Below, piece after piece: positions 17,968-26,030 of a stretch of DNA of 64,000 nucleotides (positions are counted from its first letter, which is position 1; every line of letters starts with the position of its first letter). The position numbers and the translations under genes were made by a program. The DNA comes from JAUIAI01 sp041396685. Lineage in GTDB: Bacteria; Pseudomonadota; Gammaproteobacteria; Burkholderiales; Burkholderiaceae_E. The notes under the pieces were generated by a model, which saw only the letters and a program-made list of their open reading frames with translations, was not told the origin of the DNA and searched no databases. The stretch is from contig JAWKYD010000002.1 of NCBI GenBank assembly GCA_041396685.1, forward strand, positions 62,001 through 126,000, read 5' to 3'.

Positions 17968-19700
17968 AGTTCCAGAAGTCCGATCTGCCAGAGTTCCGAG
18001 CCCCGCAAGGGCGTGATGTGAGCCGAGGGATCGGCCAGCAGCTGGTCCGTCCAACGCGACTCGAACAGGCCGCGCTCGCGCGCCGCCTGCCCGTGCAGCG
18101 CATCGCGCACCGTCTCGAGCACCGGGCCGTCGATGTACTTGAGCGCGGGAACCGGGAAATACCCCTTGGGCCGATCGATGACTTCGTGCGGCAGGATCCG
18201 GCGCGCGACGTCCTTGAGCACGCCCTTGCCGCCGTCGTGCAACTTCAGCGCCGCCGGTACACGGGCCGCCAACTCGACGAGTTCGTGATCGAGGAACGGA
18301 ACACGCGCCTCGAGGCCCCAGGCCATCGTCATGTTGTCTACCCGCTTGACGGGGTCGTCGACCAGCATCACCTCGCTATCCAGGCGCAGAGCCTTGTCGA
18401 GCGGCCCCGGTGCCCCAGGCAAGGCGAAATGGTCGGCCACCAAGCGGCGCGACGGATCGTGGTCGAGCCGCCACGCCGGACCGAGCTGCCGGTTCAGTGT
18501 GGCGTGGTCACGATCGAAGAAGGCCTTCGCATATGTCTGCAGCGGATCCACCGCATCCTGCATCGGCGGATACCAGTGATAGCCCGCGAACACTTCGTCG
18601 GCTCCCTGCCCCGACTGAACGACCTTCACGTGGCGAGCCACCTCCTGGGAGAGCAGGTAGAAACCGACGTTGTCGTAGGAAACCATCGGCTCGGACATCG
18701 CGGCGATCGTGCGCGGCAGGGTTTCGAGCATGCGCTTCGATTCGATGAAGATGCGCGTGTGGTCCGTGGCAAAGGTGTTGGCGATCAGATCGGAGTAGCG
18801 AAACTCGTCGCCCGACTCGCCATTGGCCGCCTCGAACCCGATCGAAAAGGTCTTCAGGCCGTGCTGGCCGTGCTGCGCCAGCATCGCCACGATCAGGCTG
18901 GAATCGACACCGCCCGACAGCAGTACACCAACGGGCACATCGGCCACCATGCGGCGTCGGATCGCCAATCTCAGCGCCTCCTCGACCCGGTCGGCCCAGT
19001 CGTCCGCGCTCAGGGCGCGCTCTTCGGGTCGCTCGCCGTATTCGGCCTTCCAATAGACGCGATCCTCGAAGCGACCATCGGCCTCGTAGACACGCAAGGT
19101 TGCCGGCGGCAGCTTGCGCACACCGGCGAGGATCGTGCGCGGCGGCGGCACGACCGCATGAAAACTCATGTAGTGGTGCAAGGCGACCGCGTCGATGCTC
19201 GTATCGACATCGCCGCCGGCGAGCAAGGCCGGTAGCGTCGAGGCCACGCGCAGGCGCGAGCCCTTCTCGCTCAGATACAGCGGCTTGATGCCGAAGCGAT
19301 CGCGCCCGAGAATCAACCGACCCGTGTCGCGCTCGTGAATCACGAACGCGAACATGCCCTGTAGCCGGGACACGGCGTCGGGGCCCCAGGCCTGCCAGGC
19401 GCGCAGAACAACCTCGGAATCACCGTCGGAGAAGAAGTTCAGGCCCAGCGCGCGCAGCTCGTCGCGAAGCTCGCGGTAGTTGTAGATGCAACCGTTGAAC
19501 ACCGCGGTCAGGCCGGCATTCGGATCGGTCAACGGTTGGCGGGAACGCTCGGAAAGATCGATGATCTTGAGCCGCCGGTGACCGAATCCGGCCCTGTCGA
19601 ACGCGAGCACACCACCGGCGTCGGGGCCGCGCGGGGCCATGGACGCCACCATCGCATCGAGCGCCGGGAGATCGACCTCACCGGCCGTGCCGAAGTGCAC
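17943..19700 (-). CDS. asnO: N-acetylglutaminylglutamine amidotransferase (asparagine synthetase-like), start region disrupted
   Basis: From the first possible in-frame start (GTG 19700) it encodes 585 residues: most of a class-II glutaminase domain (GHRRLKIIDLSERS, VFNGCIYNYRELR) and an asparagine-synthetase-like domain with PP-loop LSGGVDSS (261-268). It amidates N-acetylglutaminylglutamine. Family members begin Met-Cys-Gly, with Cys2 as nucleophile. Here the matching codons (TGC GGT TTT GCA GCC GAA) lie in frame just upstream, at 19718-19701, but the codon before TGC is GAG and no in-frame start exists before a TAG. An ATG with an upstream AAAGGAG is at 19729-19727, separated from the TGC by eight bases and so out of frame. 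The gene is either damaged, mis-assembled or read unusually. Confidence 0.85.
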   Translation of the reverse strand: MHFGTAGEVDLPALDAMVASMAPRGPDAGGVLAFDRAGFGHRRLKIIDLSERSRQPLTDPNAGLTAVFNGCIYNYRELRDELRALGLNFFSDGDSEVVLRAWQAWGPDAVSRLQGMFAFVIHERDTGRLILGRDRFGIKPLYLSEKGSRLRVASTLPALLAGGDVDTSIDAVALHHYMSFHAVVPPPRTILAGVRKLPPATLRVYEADGRFEDRVYWKAEYGERPEERALSADDWADRVEEALRLAIRRRMVADVPVGVLLSGGVDSSLIVAMLAQHGQHGLKTFSIGFEAANGESGDEFRYSDLIANTFATDHTRIFIESKRMLETLPRTIAAMSEPMVSYDNVGFYLLSQEVARHVKVVQSGQGADEVFAGYHWYPPMQDAVDPLQTYAKAFFDRDHATLNRQLGPAWRLDHDPSRRLVADHFALPGAPGPLDKALRLDSEVMLVDDPVKRVDNMTMAWGLEARVPFLDHELVELAARVPAALKLHDGGKGVLKDVARRILPHEVIDRPKGYFPVPALKYIDGPVLETVRDALHGQAARERGLFESRWTDQLLADPSAHITPLRGSELWQIGLLELWLQTHRI

Positions 19701-19833
19701 TTCGGCTGCAAAACCGCACTCGGGGACATTCGCTCCTTTCGCACGGAACTCATGGCTCCGGCATGAAGCCTGCCCGCACGTTGAAAGCGTTTTATCCTAA
19801 CAACATCGAGAAATGACACCGATATCAGCAGTC

Positions 19834-19847
19834 GTGACCGGGGTCAC
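19834..19847. promoter_or_regulatory. 14-bp palindrome upstream of asnO
   Basis: GTGACC-GG-GGTCAC is a perfect inverted repeat about 105 bp upstream of the asnO ATG and just past the MBL gene stop. It could be a regulator site for the NAGGN operon or a weak terminator hairpin; nothing else in the 150-bp gap stands out. Confidence 0.35.
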
Positions 19848-19887
19848 CACCACCGTGCGCCCAAAACGCGCTAGCGCAGAAGCTCTG

Positions 19888-20949
19888 TCACCGCTTCGCG
19901 CCTTCGAGCGCCTCGCGCTCCATTCGCAGGTAGGTGTTGTAGGCATTGCGACGATTGCCGTCGTCGAAGGCCGGCAGCTTCTCGAAGGCCGACCAGTCGG
20001 CCTGGTCATAGGCCTCGTCGAACGGGATCATGTCCTGCACGGCTTTGCCCATCGTCTCGCGCAGATAACGCAGATAAGTGCGAGTCAGGTTCAGATCGTC
20101 GACGGCATTGGTGGAAGCGCCGCCGTGGCCGGGAATCAGGATACGGGCCTTGCGCTCGGCGAGATCGTCGAGCGCCGTCAGCCACGCGCGAGAATCGGCA
20201 GTTCCCACGAACGGCACGCGTCCGGCAAACACCAGATCGCCGGCGAACAGTACCTGCTTCTCTTCGACGTACATCATGATGTCTTCCGGCGTGTGCGCCG
20301 GCCCGACGTGAATCAGTCGAAAAGTCAGTCCGCCGAGGCGAAATACCACTTCCTGTCGGAAGGTAAGATCAGGTGGCGTGATTCGGGCACGATCGTCTAC
20401 CCACGGAAACAGCGACTCGCGGCGCTCGGCCAGCCGCAACGTCGGCGCGTCCGTGGCGAGATAGTCGATCACCTTCTGCTGCGCCCAGATCTCGGCACCC
20501 GCTTCTTTGAAGGGCTGCGCGCCGTAGAAGTGATCCGCGTGATAGTGGCTGATGATCACGCGTCGAACCGGCTTGTCCGTGATCTTGCGGATCTCGCGCA
20601 GCAACGCCTGGCCCAGTGACGGGGAACCGAGCGCGTCGAACACCACGACGCCGTCTTCCGTGACTACGAAGCCGGCATTCGAATTGAAGCCTTCGTTGAT
20701 CGGCGAGACCATGCCGGCCATGCCCTCGACGAACCATACGCCGTCGGCCAACTCGCGCGGGTTCAGCGAGACACCGACCCGCTCGAACCGGGTCGTGGTC
20801 TTTCCGGTCGATGGCGATCGGTCTGCCGGCGCTTGCGCCATGGCCGGTGGCGCGAGCAGCGATGACGTCAGCAGTGCGACCGCCGCCATGGCGTTGCGGG
20901 CGGAAATCACGAGGGCTGGGATGGTCGCGACAGGACGGGTCGGATTCAT
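19888..20949 (-). CDS. MBL-fold metallo-hydrolase, periplasmic (SoxH-like)
   Basis: A 353-residue metallo-beta-lactamase-fold protein with an N-terminal signal segment (hydrophobic about 17-38, cleavage near AMAQA). The metal motif is HYHADH (H135, H137, D139, H140), with further ligands in HVGPAHTPED and PGHGGAST. The fold is used by glyoxalase, sulfur dioxygenase and SoxH-type enzymes. It follows the heme-binding protein and soxB by 12 bp on the same strand, so it is probably the last gene of the sox operon. That suggests a role in sulfur oxidation, but the reaction is not established. Confidence 0.75.
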   Translation of the reverse strand: MNPTRPVATIPALVISARNAMAAVALLTSSLLAPPAMAQAPADRSPSTGKTTTRFERVGVSLNPRELADGVWFVEGMAGMVSPINEGFNSNAGFVVTEDGVVVFDALGSPSLGQALLREIRKITDKPVRRVIISHYHADHFYGAQPFKEAGAEIWAQQKVIDYLATDAPTLRLAERRESLFPWVDDRARITPPDLTFRQEVVFRLGGLTFRLIHVGPAHTPEDIMMYVEEKQVLFAGDLVFAGRVPFVGTADSRAWLTALDDLAERKARILIPGHGGASTNAVDDLNLTRTYLRYLRETMGKAVQDMIPFDEAYDQADWSAFEKLPAFDDGNRRNAYNTYLRMEREALEGAKR

Positions 20950-20961
20950 CGGCCGACCTGG

Positions 20962-21480
20962 TCAGAACGCAAGGTCATCGGCAACGGCCTCGATGCCGGC
21001 GCGCGCGCACTGTTCGTCCGCCTGGCCACCCGGCGCACCCGACACGCCGATCGCGCCGACATGCGCGCCGCCCGCATCGATCGGCAATCCGCCAGCGACG
21101 GCGGCGACACCCGCGAGTTGACGGATTCCGGCCTCTGGCTTGTCGGGTCCGGTCGCATCGCGCAACTGCTCGGTCGAGATTCGAAAGCTCGCAGCGGTCC
21201 AGGCCTTGTCGCGAGCAAAGCTGACCGTATGCGCGCCAGCGAAGCGGTCACGCAGCAGGACCTGCAGCAGGCCACCGCGGTCCACGACCGCGACCGTGAC
21301 CTGATAACCGGCGTCACGGCATGCACTGAGTGCCGCCTGGGCCGCACGCAAAGCGACCTCCGGCGTCATCGATTTCGAGCCGAAGGTGGCATCCTGCGCG
21401 GCCACGAGCGACGGCATCGCGCCGGCAATGGACAGGGCCGCAGCGAACGCGGTCGATGCGGATCGGTGCACTGTGTTCAT
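20962..21480 (-). CDS. Heme-binding protein, GlcG/HbpS family, exported
   Basis: A 172-residue protein with a signal peptide (to about LVAAQD, residue 30) and a GlcG/HbpS domain: LRAAQAALSACRDAGYQVTVAVVDRGG, later GGLPIDAGGAHVGAIGVSGA. Its start ATG overlaps the soxB stop (ATGA), so it is translationally coupled to soxB. Members of the family bind heme or cobalamin and some sit beside c-type cytochrome pathways. A role in supplying or sensing heme for SoxA, SoxX and SoxD is plausible but inferred from position only. Confidence 0.75.
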   Translation of the reverse strand: MNTVHRSASTAFAAALSIAGAMPSLVAAQDATFGSKSMTPEVALRAAQAALSACRDAGYQVTVAVVDRGGLLQVLLRDRFAGAHTVSFARDKAWTAASFRISTEQLRDATGPDKPEAGIRQLAGVAAVAGGLPIDAGGAHVGAIGVSGAPGGQADEQCARAGIEAVADDLAF

Positions 21481-23222
21481 GGCCGTGCCATACCGGGATT
21501 GGCGTCGACACCGATCAGCCGCGGCGTATTCAACTCACGAACCGGCAGTTCGCGATGACTGCCGAGGTAGGCCTCGACCACGTTCCAGACGGGCTCACCC
21601 TCGACACCTTCGGCAACCGGCGCCCAGCCCGCGACCGTATAGGTCTTGCCGGCGTCGATGGGTGTGCCGTTCAGACGCATGTCATGGATTCGCTTGCCGG
21701 CGTCGGCCCTGGGGTCGATGGCATAGGTCAGGCCGCCCACGCGCACCATGTCACCACCCTGCTGGTAGTAGGGGTCGGGATTGAAGAGGTTGTCGGCGAC
21801 ATCCTCGAGCACGGTCTTGATGAATTCGCCGGTCATTTCGGTCACGGTCGTTTGCGGATACGTGATGGCGGTTTGATCCATGACGTGCTCGCGCGTGATG
21901 CCCTGCCCCGGCAGGATCGAAGTGCCCCACCGAAACCCCGGTGAGAACGCGATCTGCGCGCCCTTGACCTCGAGCAGCGCATCGACGATCAACTGATCGA
22001 AGGTGCCGTTGAAGTTGCCGCGACGATAGAGCACTTCCGGGCTGACCGCCAACACCTCCTCGAGCCTGGCCTTGTGCGGCGCACGAATGTTGTCGATCAA
22101 GCCGCTCATTTCGACGTCGGCCGGCAGAATGTTCGAGAACACCGGCAGCAGGCGATAGCGGTAATCGGTGACCTTGCCGCCCTTGACCTCGAAGTCCATG
22201 ACGCCGAGGAACTTGCCGTTCGAACCGGCATTGGTGACCAGCGTCTTGCCCCCGGCGTTGTCGACGATCACCGGCGCCGGCATGCCGTCATGGGTGTGAC
22301 CGCCGAAGATCGCGTCGATGCCCGTGACCCGCGAGGCCATCTGGATATCGACGTCCATGCCGTTGTGCGAGAGCACGACGACCACCTGCGCACCCTTGCC
22401 GCGAGCCTCGTCGACCAGCTCCTGCATGCGCATGTCCTGGATGCCGAAGCTCCATTCGGAAACCATGTGACGGGGATTGGCGATCGGCGTATAGGGGAAG
22501 GCCTGACCTATGACGGCGACCGGCACTCCGTTCATCTCGCGCATCGAGTAGGGCGAAAACACCGGGTCTTCGAAATCGGTCGTCTTGACGTTCTGGGCCA
22601 CGAAGTCGATGTGGCCGGCGAAGTCGTTCTCGACGATCTGCTTGACGCGCTCCATGCCGTAGGTGAACTCCCAGTGCCCGGTCATGATGTCGACGCCCAG
22701 CAGCTTGCAGGCATCGACCATGTCCTGAGCCTGGGTCCACAAGGCGGTCGCCGAGCCCTGCCAGGTGTCGCCGCCATCGAGCAGCAAGGCGCCGGGACGC
22801 GAGGCACGCAGGCGCTTGACCAGGGTGGCCAGATGCGCGAAGCCGCCGACCTTGCCGTAGGTGCGGGCAGCGGCCTCGAAATCGAGATAAGTGAAGGCGT
22901 GCGCCTGTGGCGTGCCGGCCTTGATACCGAACGCCTTGAGCAGTTCCTCGCCGACCACATGTGGTGGGCGACCGAGAGCCTGACCGAAACCCAGGTTGAC
23001 GCTCGGCTCGCGAAAATAGATCGGCCGCAACTGCGCGTGACAATCGGTCATGTGCAGGAAGCTGACCTGCCCGAAGCGGGCGATGTCGTACATCGACTCG
23101 GCCGCTGCACCCGCGCCCTGTGCCCCCGTCGCACCGATCGCCGCATGCGGACGAAGAACCATGCCGGCCGCGAATGCGGCCGCCAACACATTGAGAAACT
23201 CACGACGTTGCATCTGAACCAT
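21477..23222 (-). CDS. soxB: Thiosulfohydrolase SoxB
   Basis: A 581-residue dimanganese 5'-nucleotidase-like enzyme that releases sulfate from the SoxY-bound sulfonate in the periplasm. A Tat signal is visible (MQRREFLNVLAAAF). Metal motifs: HMTDCHAQLRP (D60, H62), LDGGDTWQGS, TGHWEFTYG, LSHNGMDVD and FGGHTHDG. The start may be ATG 23222 or 23213. It is separated from soxX by 190 bp containing three hairpins, so its expression may be set separately from soxXA. Downstream it overlaps the heme-binding protein gene. Confidence 0.95.
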   Translation of the reverse strand: MVQMQRREFLNVLAAAFAAGMVLRPHAAIGATGAQGAGAAAESMYDIARFGQVSFLHMTDCHAQLRPIYFREPSVNLGFGQALGRPPHVVGEELLKAFGIKAGTPQAHAFTYLDFEAAARTYGKVGGFAHLATLVKRLRASRPGALLLDGGDTWQGSATALWTQAQDMVDACKLLGVDIMTGHWEFTYGMERVKQIVENDFAGHIDFVAQNVKTTDFEDPVFSPYSMREMNGVPVAVIGQAFPYTPIANPRHMVSEWSFGIQDMRMQELVDEARGKGAQVVVVLSHNGMDVDIQMASRVTGIDAIFGGHTHDGMPAPVIVDNAGGKTLVTNAGSNGKFLGVMDFEVKGGKVTDYRYRLLPVFSNILPADVEMSGLIDNIRAPHKARLEEVLAVSPEVLYRRGNFNGTFDQLIVDALLEVKGAQIAFSPGFRWGTSILPGQGITREHVMDQTAITYPQTTVTEMTGEFIKTVLEDVADNLFNPDPYYQQGGDMVRVGGLTYAIDPRADAGKRIHDMRLNGTPIDAGKTYTVAGWAPVAEGVEGEPVWNVVEAYLGSHRELPVRELNTPRLIGVDANPGMARP

Positions 23223-23287
23223 CCGAATAGCCCCGGGTCATTGCACCGGGTGGACTGACTGCATGAACATCCAGCGTGCCGAAAAGA

Positions 23288-23312
23288 CACCGGCGGCCCT
23301 GAGCCGCCGGTG
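23288..23312 (-). terminator. Intrinsic terminator-like hairpin between soxX and soxB
   Basis: The stem CACCGGCGGC (23288-23297), loop CCTGA and GCCGCCGGTG (23303-23312) is perfect. On the minus strand it is followed by TCTTTTC, as expected for a terminator or attenuator. It lies within the sox gene run, 65 bp upstream of soxB. Confidence 0.65.
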
Positions 23313-23330
23313 GGTCTTCCCGCGTCGGTG

Positions 23331-23371
23331 TCGCCGGGTTCGCGCCACGATCAGTGGCACGCGCCCGGCGA
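23331..23371 (-). repeat. Second stem-loop between soxX and soxB
   Basis: The outer arms TCGCCGGG (23331-23338) and CCCGGCGA (23364-23371) enclose an inner stem GCCAC-GATCA-GTGGC. No T-run follows. Confidence 0.5.
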
Positions 23372-23380
23372 CAGCGACGA

Positions 23381-23404
23381 CGTCGCCCGCGCCAGCGGGC
23401 GACG
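23381..23404 (-). repeat. Third stem-loop, at the end of soxX
   Basis: The arms CGTCGCCCGC (23381-23390) and GCGGGCGACG (23395-23404) with a GCCA loop form a perfect 10-bp stem starting nine bases after the soxX stop. It could protect the 3' end of the soxX-containing message. Confidence 0.55.
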
Positions 23405-23412
23405 GCGGCACC

Positions 23413-24057
23413 TCATTTGTTGACCGGCGACTGCGGGTCGAGCAGCAGGGCCATGACGTCCTTGATTTCGGCTTCGGTCAACAGACCGGCGGCACCGAAG
23501 CGCGGCATGGCGTTGCAGGCATTGAATGCGTGCGAGTTCCAGACCCGAGCCCAGGTGTACTTGAGGATTTCCTCGCTGTTGCCGCGCAGCTTGCCGTAAT
23601 TGTTCAGCGAGGGACCCATGTTGCCGAACGAGATCTCGGCGGTGTCCAGCTGATGACAGGCGTAGCAGTTGCCGAACACCTGCGAGCCGGGTTTGTCGCT
23701 GAACTGCATGCCCCGACCCTTCTCGGCCAGCTTCATGCCATTTTTCCAGTCACCCAGATACTGACCATCGGCCGGATACTTGACCGCCTCGAGCGCGGCC
23801 TTCTCGAGCGCCGCCTTCTTGACCGGATCCATCTTGCCGGTGCGCGCGGCCTCGGAGCAGAACGCCTGCTCCTCGGACTGGTTCAGCCGATCGAGCTTGG
23901 CCTGGCCTCTTTCCGCAAACGACTGCTTGATGATCGTGGCGACGGTCGCGGGATCGCTCTTGGCGGTCAGGTCGTCGGCCGCTCCCACCTGCGTGACACA
24001 GCCGGCCAGTGCGATCGAACCGACGATCAACGAGTAACGCATGTTGTGCTTGTTCAT
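23413..24057 (-). CDS. soxX: Sulfur oxidation c-type cytochrome SoxX
   Basis: A 214-residue monoheme cytochrome c that forms the SoxXA complex, joining thiosulfate to SoxY. The heme site is CYACH (C131, C134, H135), with an axial Met probably in the ACNAMPRFG segment. It is the large form, with about 90 extra residues before the cytochrome domain. The N-terminus contains a possible lipobox (IALAGC, Cys20), suggesting a lipoprotein instead of a simple secreted form. Start 24057 is preferred over 24066 because the AGGAG lies nine bases upstream of 24057 but touches the 24066 ATG. Confidence 0.92.
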   Translation of the reverse strand: MNKHNMRYSLIVGSIALAGCVTQVGAADDLTAKSDPATVATIIKQSFAERGQAKLDRLNQSEEQAFCSEAARTGKMDPVKKAALEKAALEAVKYPADGQYLGDWKNGMKLAEKGRGMQFSDKPGSQVFGNCYACHQLDTAEISFGNMGPSLNNYGKLRGNSEEILKYTWARVWNSHAFNACNAMPRFGAAGLLTEAEIKDVMALLLDPQSPVNK

Positions 24058-24073
24058 CCTGTGCATCTCCTGA

Positions 24074-24910
24074 TCAGCGCTTGATCGCCGGGGTCGCCAT
24101 TTTCGCGCCCTTGGCCTTCACACCGAGAAAGGTGATCAGATCGATCGAAGTTTGCGAGCCGTACTCCAGGGCGGGAAACCGCTGCTGGCGGAAGCAGTCG
24201 AACATACGCCACTGCATCGAACGAAGCGCCCCCTGCGACACACGATAGGCCGGCCAGGACGTGAACGCGGCGCCGGCGGGGCCCGCCTCCGTGAGATTGG
24301 GCAGCTCTTGCAGACGAATGCGCAAGCCTTCGTTGGAGTGGCAGGTTGCACAGGAGAAGTCGTAGGGGCCGCCCACGTAGAAGAAGCTCTGCTCCCCTCG
24401 TTTGTAGGCCGCGACCTCTTTCGGATGACTCTGCGGTAAGTTGACCGCGTAGCCACGCGAGGCCTCCGAGACGTAGCCCGACAGAGCCTCGAGATCGGTC
24501 TGCTTCTGACCACCGCCGGAGAAAGGCTTCTTGATGACCTCGGCGCGGTCGAATCCCTGCAGCGTCACCATGCAGTGCACGATGCGCGATTCGACATCCA
24601 TGACCTGATCGGTGTCGGCGAAGTAGCGCGGCATTTCGGCGGCGGCGCCCTCGACCACACCGGGGCCCTTGCCGAGATCGCACTGCTCGAGACTGGCGTT
24701 CTTCGGCCCGCGCTTCTCGGCCCACAGCTCCTCGCCGCGCCAGACGGTCAACTCGGCCGGATTGCCGTCTTGCAGCATCTCCCGGTATTTGTCGATGCCT
24801 TTCTTGACTTCATCGCTGTCGGCCATTGCATTGCCCAGCGGCAGCGACGCCATCAGCACCGTCGCGCCCAGGCCGAGCGCGAGCCGACCGCGTCCAATCG
24901 GTTGTCTCAC
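24074..24910 (-). CDS. soxA: Sulfur oxidation c-type cytochrome SoxA (monoheme form)
   Basis: A 278-residue cytochrome with a signal peptide (to about residue 30). Only one CXXCH is present (CATCH, C187-H191), so this is the monoheme type; the first heme site is replaced by two cysteines (C77, C113) that likely form a disulfide. The active-site cysteine that carries the persulfide ligand is C239 in MQWRMFDCFRQQR. It partners with SoxX, whose gene follows after 16 bp, to form the SoxY-thiosulfate conjugating enzyme in the periplasm. Confidence 0.95.
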   Translation of the reverse strand: MRQPIGRGRLALGLGATVLMASLPLGNAMADSDEVKKGIDKYREMLQDGNPAELTVWRGEELWAEKRGPKNASLEQCDLGKGPGVVEGAAAEMPRYFADTDQVMDVESRIVHCMVTLQGFDRAEVIKKPFSGGGQKQTDLEALSGYVSEASRGYAVNLPQSHPKEVAAYKRGEQSFFYVGGPYDFSCATCHSNEGLRIRLQELPNLTEAGPAGAAFTSWPAYRVSQGALRSMQWRMFDCFRQQRFPALEYGSQTSIDLITFLGVKAKGAKMATPAIKR

Positions 24911-25026
24911 GATTTCTTCTCCTTCTTTCGTGCCCGAGCGCAGGCCCCCGACGCCCTGACGGGCGCAGCCAACGACACGAACACAATGGGTGTGGCGAGC
25001 CGAATCGGGTCGGCTCGAGACGAGGA

Positions 25027-25046
25027 AACCCCGCCGTGACGGGGTT
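25027..25046 (-). terminator. Small hairpin after soxZ
   Basis: AACCCCG-CCGTGA-CGGGGTT lies seven bases past the soxZ stop and is followed on the minus strand by TTCC. It is probably a weak terminator or processing site between soxYZ and soxAX. Confidence 0.4.
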
Positions 25047-25052
25047 GCCGGG

Positions 25053-25364
25053 TCAGCTTACCTTCGCTTCATCGGTGCGGGAATCGCCCTTGTTGTCTTT
25101 CCAGGTCACCGATACGGTATCGCCCTTCTTGCCGCCCTTGACCTTGAATGCGAGATACGGGTTCTTCGCGACCGCTGGTCCCCAGTGGGCCTTCATGACC
25201 GGCTTGCCGTTCAACGAGGCTACCACTTCGCTGATGAACCAGGCCGGCACCACCTTGCCGCTGCTGTCCTTGCGCTGCCCGGTTTCCATCTCGTGTGCCA
25301 TCAGCACGCGGACATCGACGATGTCGTCCTTGACCTTGGCGCGAATGCGCATCGGATCGCCCAT
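25053..25364 (-). CDS. soxZ: Thiosulfate oxidation carrier complex protein SoxZ
   Basis: A 103-residue immunoglobulin-like protein that pairs with SoxY to form the SoxYZ carrier. Characteristic stretches are MRIRAKVKDDIVDVRVL, HEMETGQRKDSSGK and the closing GDTVSVTWKDNKGD. It has no signal peptide, as is normal, since it is exported together with SoxY by the Tat system. It follows soxY by about 57 bp. Confidence 0.95.
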   Translation of the reverse strand: MGDPMRIRAKVKDDIVDVRVLMAHEMETGQRKDSSGKVVPAWFISEVVASLNGKPVMKAHWGPAVAKNPYLAFKVKGGKKGDTVSVTWKDNKGDSRTDEAKVS

Positions 25365-25421
25365 GACGCTACTCCTCTATTGCTGTTCGTTCGTGAAAGT
25401 CGCTTCGTGCGCTGGGCGGGC

Positions 25422-25889
25422 TCAGCCGCCGCAACCGCCGAGCGTGACCTTGACCTCTTTGCTGGCCATGTAGAACTTGCCGTCGGCCTTGACCAGCGCG
25501 ACCACATCGGAGCTCTGGCCCATCTTCACCCGCATGGTGACCTCGGGCAGCATGCCGGGCAGGACCTCGTAGGCGCCGGCGAGCGAGTTCGGGTTCTTCT
25601 CGATCAGCAAGGCCATCATTTCGGTGTTCGGAAGGTCGCTGGCGATGCCCATCGGGACGACGGCGCCGTTCTCGGCGATGTCGGGCGCGATCAACTGGAC
25701 CTTGTCGGATTTCTCGGCGCCGGCGGCGCCGAAGGCCTCGAGGCCGCCCTTGACGCCCTTGGACTTGAATGCGGCCTCGAACTCGGACGCCTCGGCCGTG
25801 CCCGGCTTAAGCATGCCCGCGGCCACCAACGCGGCGTACAGTCCGCCGGCGCCAGCTGCCTGGAGCACGGAACGCCTGCTTGATTTCAT
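25422..25889 (-). CDS. soxY: Thiosulfate oxidation carrier protein SoxY
   Basis: A 155-residue carrier protein of the Sox pathway. The C-terminal swinging arm ends in GGCGG, with the substrate-binding C153. The N-terminus is a Tat signal (SSRRSVLQAAGAGG). Two adjacent ATGs (25892 and 25889) follow an AGGAGG; the second has the better seven-base spacing. Longer upstream extensions of the frame lack any ribosome site. All Sox intermediates are covalently bound to this protein. Confidence 0.95.
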   Translation of the reverse strand: MKSSRRSVLQAAGAGGLYAALVAAGMLKPGTAEASEFEAAFKSKGVKGGLEAFGAAGAEKSDKVQLIAPDIAENGAVVPMGIASDLPNTEMMALLIEKNPNSLAGAYEVLPGMLPEVTMRVKMGQSSDVVALVKADGKFYMASKEVKVTLGGCGG

Positions 25890-26030
25890 CATGATTCCTC
25901 CTGAGGTGTGGTTGGTTTCGGCGACCGGTTGCGACGACCGTATCGCCTGATCAAGGCGGGAGACCCGACCACTTCGGCCCCGGCGCGTCAACACGTTACC
26001 GCATTGCGAATCCGGGCACCAGGGTGGTCG

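Noticed and set aside
16261..18021. A 586-codon open frame on the + strand
   Set aside because: Antisense to ngg, which has clear GNAT and ATP-grasp domains; no ribosome site or recognisable domain.
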